From: an uncultured Dysosmobacter sp.
GTDB taxonomy: Bacteria; Bacillota; Clostridia; Oscillospirales; Oscillospiraceae
Reading direction: 5' to 3'
DNA: 5,287 nt
Assembly (NCBI GenBank): GCA_934597465.1
Contig: CAKTSC010000119.1
Location: forward strand, 1 to 5,287
Shown: one piece after another, positions 1-5,033 of the stretch
Layout of the letters: the number at the start of each line of letters is the position of its first letter
Position numbering within the stretch: the stretch's first letter is position 1
The notes under the pieces: model-generated
The model's database searches: none
Told to the model about the DNA's origin: nothing
What the model saw: the letters and a program-made list of their open reading frames with translations, nothing else
Translations under genes and position numbers: made by a program

Positions 1-335
1 AGGATGGTCTGGCGGTAGTAGCGCTCCAGGGTCTCCCGGCTGGAGGACTGGTAGATGTGGAGCACCGCCCGGCGGTTGTCCAGGGCGAAGGCGATGGCGG
101 CGCGGAAGGCGTCCTGCCAGGAGGCGTAGGAGGCGGCTTGCTGGGTGAAGTGCTCCAGCTCCAGGGCGAAGATATCCTCCACCAGAGCGTAGATATCCTG
201 ATAGTAGTAGTAGAAGGCGTTGCGGGTGACCTCGCTCCGCTGGGCGATGTCCCCGATGGTGATCTTGTCGAAGGGCCGCTCGGCCAGCAGCTCCATGAAG
301 CTCTGGCGGATGGCGTTTTTCGTGCGCTGTGCCAT
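1..335 (-). CDS. TetR/AcrR-family transcriptional regulator, N-terminal part (3' end outside window)
   Basis: Reading the minus strand from the ATG at 335-333 gives 111 residues without a stop before the window edge. It begins MAQRTKNAIRQSFMELLAER, followed by a TetR helix-turn-helix at about residues 24-45 (KITIGDIAQRSEVTRNAFYY), then a run of four tyrosines (42-45) and DIYALVEDIF. The TetR hallmark order is clear: helix 1 with a small 'FMELL' core, T-I-x-D-I-A at the start of the HTH, and F-Y-Y-Y-Y in place of the usual T-x-Y-Y-H-F. The family is usually about 190-200 aa, so roughly the last 80 residues, with most of the ligand-binding domain, are missing here. The start is supported by AGGAGG (347-342) six bases upstream. 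Such proteins are dimeric repressors released from DNA by a small ligand; the ligand cannot be read from this fragment. It is divergent from metK and the envelope/efflux genes, so autoregulation and control of those genes is an inference. Confidence 0.93.
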   Translation of the reverse strand, partial: MAQRTKNAIRQSFMELLAERPFDKITIGDIAQRSEVTRNAFYYYYQDIYALVEDIFALELEHFTQQAASYASWQDAFRAAIAFALDNRRAVLHIYQSSSRETLERYYRQTI

Positions 336-389
336 GGATGGCCTCCTTTTTCCGGCGGAAGGGCCCGCCGTCTCTCTGCCTCTTGGCCT

Positions 390-418
390 ATGGTAGCAGT
401 TTTCCGGGAAATTTGCAA
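390..418 (-). promoter_or_regulatory. Second candidate promoter (P2) of the TetR gene
   Basis: On the minus strand, TTGCAA (plus 413-418; 4/6) and TACCAT (plus 390-395; 4/6) are separated by 17 bp, again with a TGC extended -10. The ten bases CTGCTACCAT closely match CTGCTACAAT of P1, 72 bp upstream (9/10 identical), as if the -10 region had been duplicated. The predicted start near 383 would give a leader of about 48 nt. It is weaker than P1, but its spacer carries an operator-like palindrome. Confidence 0.42.
396..416. promoter_or_regulatory. Operator-like imperfect palindrome in the TetR promoter/leader
   Basis: The 21-bp site is centred on G406. Arms GCA (396-398) and TGC (414-416) flank a perfect inner palindrome TTTCC-G-GGAAA (401-411). 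Of ten symmetric base pairs, eight match; the mismatches are 399/413 and 400/412. Size and symmetry fit a TetR-family dimer site. It sits inside the spacer of candidate promoter P2, overlapping its -35 by four bases, and downstream of P1, so a bound dimer could block either. Binding by the TetR protein encoded next to it is inferred. Confidence 0.5.
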
Positions 419-461
419 GCGGGCCGCCCCTTCCCGGCGGGAGCAGGGGGGGTGCCCTCCC

Positions 462-490
462 ATTGTAGCAGGGCCCCGCCGCCTTGTCGA
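462..490 (-). promoter_or_regulatory. Candidate main promoter (P1) of the TetR gene, extended -10
   Basis: On the minus strand, TCGACA (plus 485-490; 5/6 match to TTGACA) is followed after 17 bp by TACAAT (plus 462-467; 5/6 match to TATAAT). The -10 is preceded by TGC, an extended -10 (TGn) element. The predicted transcription start is near 455, giving a leader of about 120 nt before the TetR start codon. No other minus-strand gene start is visible, so it is assigned to the TetR gene. It is a sequence match only. Confidence 0.62.
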
Positions 491-495
491 GAGTT

Positions 496-517
496 TTCTT
501 AACGGGATTTTAACGGG
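496..517. repeat. Two direct repeats, TTAACGGG, 11 bp apart
   Basis: TTAACGGG occurs at 499-506 and again at 510-517. The two 11-bp units (496-506 and 507-517) match at 9 of 11 positions. An 11-bp period places both copies on the same face of the helix, as in binding sites of OmpR/PhoB-type response regulators. The repeats lie about 40-62 bp upstream of the predicted P1 start, just beyond its -35, the usual place for an activator. The identity of any binding protein is unknown. Confidence 0.45.
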
Positions 518-522
518 CGGAA

Positions 523-606
523 TTTGGCATTTCTGACCCGGTGCCAAAAATTTGACGCTTTCCGGGGGCTGTCCGGTTTTTGACGATTCCCGGCGGGTGT
601 CAAACT
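523..606. repeat. Three phased 28-bp units of TTTGRC-N14-GYCAAA (operator-like array)
   Basis: TTTGGC, TTTGAC and TTTGAC begin at 523, 551 and 579, exactly 28 bp apart. In units 1 and 3 an inverted half-site lies at the same distance: GCCAAA at 543-548 and GTCAAA at 599-604. Each of these is therefore a 26-bp palindrome with a 14-bp spacer. Unit 2 keeps only GTC (571-573) of its right arm. Units 2 and 3 match at 19 of their first 23 positions; units 1 and 3 match at 17 of 26. A degenerate fourth TTTGG follows at 606. The array lies between the TetR promoters and the metK promoter (-35 at 632). It looks like a set of binding sites for a dimeric regulator. RNA hairpin function is less likely, because no U-run follows and the region lies upstream of the predicted metK transcript. 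Confidence 0.55.
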
Positions 607-618
607 TTGGACAGGGGC

Positions 619-630
619 GGGCATCTGCCC
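619..630. promoter_or_regulatory. Perfect 12-bp inverted repeat abutting the metK -35
   Basis: GGGCA (619-623) and TGCCC (626-630) are perfectly complementary around a central TC. The repeat ends one base before the proposed -35 hexamer at 632. It could be a short operator or simply a GC-rich chance palindrome; only its position makes it notable. Confidence 0.25.
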
Positions 631-631
631 A

Positions 632-660
632 TTTTCAAGGCCGGGCCGGGGCACTACAAT
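632..660 (+). promoter_or_regulatory. Candidate sigma-A-type promoter of metK
   Basis: TTTTCA (632-637; 4/6 match to TTGACA) is followed after exactly 17 bp by TACAAT (655-660; 5/6 match to TATAAT). The predicted start is about 667, leaving a leader of roughly 55 nt before the metK ATG. That leader is too short for a SAM-I riboswitch, and no SAM riboswitch core is recognisable, so control more likely acts at the DNA level through the upstream repeats. This is the only good plus-strand promoter I find, so it may serve all downstream genes. Confidence 0.6.
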
Positions 661-706
661 GCTGGGCAGAAGAGAGGGAGAGACTGGCGCTTTCCATCTA
701 TCCAAG

Positions 707-712
707 AGGAGG
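707..712 (+). promoter_or_regulatory. Ribosome binding site that fixes the metK start
   Basis: AGGAGG within AAGAGGAGGAG precedes the ATG at 722 by nine bases. It settles the start against the in-frame ATG at 659, which overlaps the proposed -10 element and would add 21 residues that do not look like MetK. Confidence 0.85.
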
Positions 713-721
713 AGATATCCA

Positions 722-1870
722 ATGAAGACTGTTCTCACATCCGAAGCCGTTACCTGCGGCCATCCCGACAAGGTCTGCGACCAGATCGCCGACGCCATCC
801 TGGACGCCATCCTGGCGGAGGATCCCGCCGCCCACGTGGCCTGCGAGGTCACGGCCTGGACGGACAACGTGAATATCATGGGGGAGGTCACCGCCTCCGC
901 CAGCCCGGACTATGAGGCCATCGCCCGGCGGGTGATCCGGGACATCGGCTACGACCGGCCCGGCATGGGCTTTGACGCGGATTCCTGCCGGGTGGCCGTG
1001 AACCTGCACACCCAGTCCCCGGACATCGCCCGGGGCGTGGAGCACAAGGCCCAGGAGGACACCGGCGCCGGGGATCAGGGCATGATGTTCGGCTATGCCT
1101 GCCGGGAGACGGAGGATCTCATGCCCCTGCCCATCACCCTGGCGGCGGCCCTTGCCAAGCGGCTGGAGGCGGTGCGCCGGAACGGGACGCTGCCCTGGCT
1201 GCTGCCGGACGGCAAGTCCCAGGTCAGCGTAGAGTATGAGGACGGGAAGCCCCTGCGGATCTCCACCGTGGTGATCTCCGCCCAGCACAGCGCCTCCGTT
1301 CCCACGGAGACCCTGCGGGAGGCCATCCGCCGGGAGGTCATCGACCCGGTGCTGCCGGAGGCGCTGGTGGACGGAGAGACCGCGTACTTCATCAACCCCA
1401 CGGGGCGCTTCGTCATCGGCGGCCCGGCGGGGGACAGCGGCCTTACCGGGCGGAAGATCATCGCCGACACCTACGGCGGCGCGGCCCGCCACGGCGGCGG
1501 GGCCTTCTCCGGCAAGGATCCCACCAAGGTCGACCGCACCGGGGCCTATATGGCCCGGTATCTCGCGAAGAACATCGTGGCGGCGGGGCTTGCCGACCGC
1601 TGCGAGGTGCAGCTGGCCTATGCCATCGGCCTTGCTGACCCCGTCAGCGTGATGGTGGATACCTTCGGCACCGGGAGCGTGGCGGACGAGGCGCTGGCCG
1701 CCTGGCTCACGGAGCATGTGGACATGCGCCCCGGCGTGATGATCCGCCGCTTCGGCCTGCGGAGCCCCATCTACCACACCGTCTCCTGCTACGGACATTT
1801 CGGCGAGAACGCCCGGACGCTCCCCTGGGAGCAGACGGATCTCGCCGAGGAACTGCGGGCCGCCTTTTAA
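722..1870 (+). CDS. metK: S-adenosylmethionine synthetase (methionine adenosyltransferase)
   Basis: This cytosolic enzyme makes S-adenosylmethionine from methionine and ATP, releasing phosphate and pyrophosphate, and supplies the cell's methyl donor. The 382-residue product carries both family signatures: GAGDQGMMFGYA (115-126) and GGGAFSGKD (258-266). The N-terminal SEAVTCGHPDKVCDQIADA (7-25) contains the catalytic His14 and the metal ligand Asp16. Residues equivalent to the E. coli active site (mature numbering) are all present at the same positions: Glu42, Glu55, Gln98, Asp118, Lys165, Asp238, Arg244, Lys245, Lys265, Lys269 and Asp271. The gating-loop region is 99-115. It ends ELRAAF, about a dozen residues short of the usual C-terminus but otherwise intact, so it should be active as the normal homotetramer. 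A DUF308 membrane gene follows after 36 nt with no terminator, only a GGGCGCCC palindrome (1871-1878) lacking a T-run. Confidence 0.98.
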   Translation: MKTVLTSEAVTCGHPDKVCDQIADAILDAILAEDPAAHVACEVTAWTDNVNIMGEVTASASPDYEAIARRVIRDIGYDRPGMGFDADSCRVAVNLHTQSPDIARGVEHKAQEDTGAGDQGMMFGYACRETEDLMPLPITLAAALAKRLEAVRRNGTLPWLLPDGKSQVSVEYEDGKPLRISTVVISAQHSASVPTETLREAIRREVIDPVLPEALVDGETAYFINPTGRFVIGGPAGDSGLTGRKIIADTYGGAARHGGGAFSGKDPTKVDRTGAYMARYLAKNIVAAGLADRCEVQLAYAIGLADPVSVMVDTFGTGSVADEALAAWLTEHVDMRPGVMIRRFGLRSPIYHTVSCYGHFGENARTLPWEQTDLAEELRAAF

Positions 1871-1906
1871 GGGCGCCCGCCGCCAGTTAAGAAAGGAAGG
1901 ACAAGT

Positions 1907-2500
1907 ATGACCAGCGATTCCCTGAAGCGCTGCCGGAATTGGGCCATCGCCCTCTCGGCGGGCGTGGCTCTCTTGGGCCTTGCGCTGATTGTTTGGCCGG
2001 AGACCTCGGCTCTCACCGTCTGCTGGCTGCTGGGCCTGCTCTGCCTGGCGCTGGGCGTCTGCCAGATCGCCCGGTACTGCCGCCTGGGGGCGGCAGGGGT
2101 GCTGTTCCGCTTTGACCTGGGCGGCGGCATCCTGGGGGTGCTGGCGGGGCTCCTTCTGCTGCTGCACCCCATGGGGGCCCTGATGATCCTGCCGGTGATC
2201 GCGGGCTTTTACATCCTGGTGGAGGGAGTCTTCACCCTGCAGGCGGCGGTGGAGCTGCGGCGCTTCGGTCTGCCCCGCTGGGGCCTCACCCTTGGTCTCG
2301 GCGTCCTGGATCTGCTGCTGGGCTTTCTCCTGATCCTGGATCCCTTTGAGGGGGCCGCGGCACTGATGGTGTATCTCGGCGCCGCCCTTCTTATCACCGG
2401 CGTCAGCGGCGTCTATACCGTGATCTCCGCCGCGAGGGCCTTCCAGAGCGACGGCCACCGCCGCATCATCGACGCCCAGTGGCGGGATGTCGACGACTGA
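1907..2500 (+). CDS. DUF308 / HdeD-like six-helix membrane protein
   Basis: The 197-residue product is an integral membrane protein with hydrophobic segments at about 12-30, 33-54, 71-87, 90-110, 125-144 and 150-173. These form three helical hairpins, each with the same plan: a Leu-rich helix ending before a proline (WPETSAL, HPMGAL, DPFEGAA) and a second helix rich in Gly, Leu and Val. This threefold repeat is the hallmark of the DUF308/HdeD family. HdeD is linked to acid resistance in E. coli, but the biochemical role of the family is not established, and no catalytic motif is visible. The C-terminal 24 residues (from about 174) are polar, RAFQSDGHRRIIDAQWRD, and probably cytoplasmic. The start at 1907 is supported by GGAAGG (1895-1900), six bases upstream. 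Its position between metK and the exported coiled-coil gene suggests co-transcription, perhaps as an accessory membrane component. Confidence 0.88.
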   Translation: MTSDSLKRCRNWAIALSAGVALLGLALIVWPETSALTVCWLLGLLCLALGVCQIARYCRLGAAGVLFRFDLGGGILGVLAGLLLLLHPMGALMILPVIAGFYILVEGVFTLQAAVELRRFGLPRWGLTLGLGVLDLLLGFLLILDPFEGAAALMVYLGAALLITGVSGVYTVISAARAFQSDGHRRIIDAQWRDVDD

Positions 2501-2542
2501 ATCCTCCCCTGCCTCCGCCAGCGGCGGAGAGTCTATTGAAAA

Positions 2543-2547
2543 GGAAG
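2543..2547 (+). promoter_or_regulatory. Ribosome binding site favouring the internal start at 2559
   Basis: GGAAG within AAAAGGAAG lies 11 bases before the ATG at 2559. The spacing is slightly long but usable. The alternative in-frame ATG at 2487 has only GGCGGG directly abutting it, with no proper spacing, and would put a 24-residue polar stretch ahead of the signal peptide. The 2559 start is therefore preferred. Confidence 0.6.
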
Positions 2548-2558
2548 TCCTGCACCCC

Positions 2559-5021
2559 ATGTCCCATTCCAAGAAGACCCGCGCCCTCCGGCGCGTGCTG
2601 CCCTGCCTGCTGGCAGGGACCCTGCTCCTCTCCTCCGTCCCCGTGCTGGCGGTGGACGATGGGGTGGAGCCCACCTATGACGAGGCCTACTACGCCATGA
2701 CCGACTACTACGGCAACCTGACGGAGGGCAGCGTGGTGAAGAGCTACACCGTCAACGGCGCCGCGTCCCTGACGGACTACGGCGACTACGATGAGATCGT
2801 GAACCTGACGGATGACCGGACGCCCAGCGTCTCCGGCGGGGCCAACGTCTTCTCCTTCGGGGAGGATGCACCCAGCCACTTCTACTTCGAGGGCAAGACC
2901 GCCCAGCCCTTTGAGGAGCTGCCCTGGGAGCTCTCCGTCCACTACAGCCTGAACGGCGTGGCCGTCCGGGCGGAGGAGCTGGCTGGGAAGACCGGCGTGG
3001 TGGAGATCTCTCTGGACGCCATCCCCAATGAGAACGCCAGCGACTACGCAAAGCACAACTACACCCTGGAGGCCATGGCCATCTTCAACCAGGACGACAT
3101 CCTCTCCCTGGAGGCCCCCGGCGCCCAGGTGCAGCTCATCGGCAACCTGCGGGCGGTGCTGTTCCTGGGCCTGCCCGGGGAGGAGTGCCACTACACCATC
3201 CGGGTGGGCAGCGACGCCTTCTCCTTCGGCGGCATGACCTTTCTGATGGTGCCCGCTACCCTCTCCCAGCTCCAGGAGATCGCGGCCCTCTCCCAGCGCA
3301 AGGACGCCCTGGAGGAGAACTACGAAAAGCTCTCCTCCGGCCTGGATGCCCTGCTGAACTCCATGGGCGGCATCAGCAGCGGCCTCTACGCCGCCGCCAG
3401 CGGCCTGGATCAGCTCAACGCCGCCCGGGACACCCTCTCCCAGAACCAGAATGTCCTCTCCTGGGAGGCGGACGTGCTGCTGGGGGATCTCAGCTCCCTG
3501 AACCTGTCCCTGGCGGCCCTGCCGGGGCACCTGGATCGGGCCCAGAAGCTGCTGGACGACACCCAGAAGTCCGTGAAGACCCTCAATACCGCCCTCTCCG
3601 ACGCCCGGACGGAGCTGAAGGAGATCCAGGGTGAGGTGAAGACCCTGTGGGCGGATCTCGCCCGGGTGTCCGCCGCCGGGAACGCCTCCGCCGCCGACCT
3701 GGAGGCCCTGGGCCGGAAGGCCGACGCCCTGAAAAAGCACATGGACAAGCTCAGCGCCATCCTGCAGGCCATCGAGATCTCCCTCCGGGGCGAGGGCATC
3801 GACGTGGACGGCATGACCCTGCCCCAGCTGCAGGACGCCCTGGAGCAGGCCCGGACGCTGGATCGCGTGTTCCGGGCCGTGGGCAGCGGCGAGGATCTGG
3901 ATTACCGGGAGTTCGCCATGGCCGTTCTGCTGGTGCAGGCGGCCCAGAAGGGCGAGAGCCTGACGGCGGAGGAGGCCCAGAGCCAGGCCCAGGCCCTCTC
4001 CGACGCCCGGGATGCCGTGAACGCCATGATCCCCCAGGTGATGGCCCAGTATGGAAAGGACGGCGTCACACTGACGGAGGACGAGGCCGCGGCCATCGCG
4101 CTGCAGCAGCTGGAGGAAAAGCAGCCCGGCATCACCAAGACCTATGAGACGGCCCGGGAGCTTGACCGCATCTATACCTCTCTCGCCGGGGACGGCTTTC
4201 TGACGGAGCGGCAGTTCTTTGCCGCCGTCATCTACCTCCAGACCAAGGATATGGCCAAGTCCCTGGCCCAGGCGGAGATCCTCTGGAAGCTCCTCACCGG
4301 GGCGGACAACCTGGTAGAGAACGCTCAGGAGCTCTGCACACTGCTGGGCTATGAGCAGGGGCTCAGCGGGGATCTGGCCGCCCTGCTGCGGGGCGTCAGC
4401 GCGTCGCTGCAGGATCTGGACGCCATTACGGAGGAGAGCAAGTCCCTGGGCGAGAGCCTGGGGGAGGTGCTGGACGCGGTGGATGCCCTGCGCGCCTCCG
4501 CTGAGAAGGAGCTGCCGGAGCTGAAGAGCACCCTCTCCGACCTGAAGACCGTGACGGGGCAGCTCTGCGACACCCTGGGGGATACCACCGTGTTCCTTAC
4601 CACCTTCCGCACGGTGCTGAAGAGCACCGGGAAGCAGGCGGACGCCGGGACGAAGGAGACCCTGGAGGGCCTCTCCGCCGCCCTGCGGGCTACCGCCGGG
4701 AGCCTCAGCCGGGTGGGGGACGTAAAGGATGCCAAGGACAACATCTCCGGCCTCATCGAGGACACCTGGAACGAGTTTGCCGGGGAGAGCAGCAACCTCC
4801 TCCTCATGGACGCCACCGCCCAGGCGGAGTCTTTGACGGACAGCCGCAACGGCGCGCCCCAGAGCGTGCAGGTGCTGATCCGCACCCAGGAGATCAAGGA
4901 GGCGGAGGCGGAAGTGCCGGAGCCGGAGCAGCAGGAAACGGAGTCCCTCACCCTCTGGCAGCGGATCGGGAAGCTCTTCCAGTCCATCGGCAGTGCCATC
5001 GCCGGGATCTTCGGCAAGTAA
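2559..5021 (+). CDS. Exported coiled-coil protein, probable partner of the downstream MMPL/RND permease
   Basis: From ATG 2559 the product is 820 residues. It starts with a Sec signal peptide: basic MSHSKKTRALRR, hydrophobic core to about residue 28, and cleavage likely after Ala31 (VPVLA|VDDG). Residues 32 to about 230 look beta-rich and globular (Tyr/Asp/Gly-rich). A long coiled-coil region starts near 234 and includes Leu-x-x-Gly heptads at 257-286 (KLSSGLDALL...SGLYAAASGLDQL), as in YhgE-type envelope proteins. A helical insert with an internal duplication lies at about 411-565. A second coiled-coil half follows at about 585-750, then a strand-like segment (SVQVLIRTQEI), an acidic Glu/Pro linker (about 778-796) and an amphipathic helix at 797-820. 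It has no true transmembrane segment after the signal peptide. The permease gene begins 12 nt downstream, so a shared complex is likely but inferred. I cannot name a specific family. The start at 2487 (844 aa, overlapping the upstream gene by 14 nt) is the alternative. Confidence 0.82.
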   Translation: MSHSKKTRALRRVLPCLLAGTLLLSSVPVLAVDDGVEPTYDEAYYAMTDYYGNLTEGSVVKSYTVNGAASLTDYGDYDEIVNLTDDRTPSVSGGANVFSFGEDAPSHFYFEGKTAQPFEELPWELSVHYSLNGVAVRAEELAGKTGVVEISLDAIPNENASDYAKHNYTLEAMAIFNQDDILSLEAPGAQVQLIGNLRAVLFLGLPGEECHYTIRVGSDAFSFGGMTFLMVPATLSQLQEIAALSQRKDALEENYEKLSSGLDALLNSMGGISSGLYAAASGLDQLNAARDTLSQNQNVLSWEADVLLGDLSSLNLSLAALPGHLDRAQKLLDDTQKSVKTLNTALSDARTELKEIQGEVKTLWADLARVSAAGNASAADLEALGRKADALKKHMDKLSAILQAIEISLRGEGIDVDGMTLPQLQDALEQARTLDRVFRAVGSGEDLDYREFAMAVLLVQAAQKGESLTAEEAQSQAQALSDARDAVNAMIPQVMAQYGKDGVTLTEDEAAAIALQQLEEKQPGITKTYETARELDRIYTSLAGDGFLTERQFFAAVIYLQTKDMAKSLAQAEILWKLLTGADNLVENAQELCTLLGYEQGLSGDLAALLRGVSASLQDLDAITEESKSLGESLGEVLDAVDALRASAEKELPELKSTLSDLKTVTGQLCDTLGDTTVFLTTFRTVLKSTGKQADAGTKETLEGLSAALRATAGSLSRVGDVKDAKDNISGLIEDTWNEFAGESSNLLLMDATAQAESLTDSRNGAPQSVQVLIRTQEIKEAEAEVPEPEQQETESLTLWQRIGKLFQSIGSAIAGIFGK

Positions 5022-5033
5022 GGGGGCTTTTCC

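Larger units (their letters stand above)
336..721. other. Divergent regulatory intergenic region between the TetR gene and metK
   Basis: This 386-bp region contains no convincing gene. Besides the elements listed separately, it holds GC-rich inverted repeats in the TetR leader: CGGCGG/CCGCCG (353-358/365-370, loop 6), ending five bases before the TetR ribosome binding site, and CCGCC/GGCGG (424-428/436-440). The 11-mer TTCCCGGCGGG occurs exactly at 431-441 and 587-597. The stretch from about 490 to 560 is markedly more AT-rich than the flanking genes, as expected for regulatory DNA. Confidence 0.7.

Noticed and set aside
353..370. Possible terminator hairpin CGGCGG/CCGCCG upstream of the TetR gene
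   Set aside because: No T-run follows on either strand. It may be leader structure at most.
57..536. Plus-strand 159-codon open frame opposite the TetR gene
   Set aside because: It is antisense to a clear TetR N-terminus, is Gly/Val-rich without motifs, and runs through the promoter region.
523..548. TTTGGCA/TGCCAAA read as an intrinsic terminator
   Set aside because: There is no T-run on either strand. Matching geometry at 579-604 fits a protein-binding site better.
659..721. Upstream in-frame ATG for metK, adding 21 residues
   Set aside because: The ATG overlaps the proposed -10 hexamer and has no ribosome binding site. The added residues are not MetK-like, while ATG 722 has an excellent AGGAGG.
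1871..1890. Possible terminator after metK (GGGCGCCC palindrome)
   Set aside because: The palindrome has no loop space and no T-run follows; it runs straight into the next ribosome binding site.
2559..2651. Lipoprotein signal (cysteine near the start of the hydrophobic core)
   Set aside because: The cysteine sits at the beginning of the hydrophobic region without a lipobox, while VPVLA|V is a good signal peptidase I site.
698..2674. 658-codon minus-strand open frame opposite metK and the DUF308 gene
   Set aside because: It is antisense to the unmistakable metK, is low-complexity, and spans the boundary of two real plus-strand genes. It is a composition artefact.
3807..4241. EF-hand calcium-binding sites in the DG-containing loops of the exported protein
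   Set aside because: The loops keep a DG and, in one, the following Leu and Phe, but lack the acidic ligands at loop positions 1, 3 and 12.
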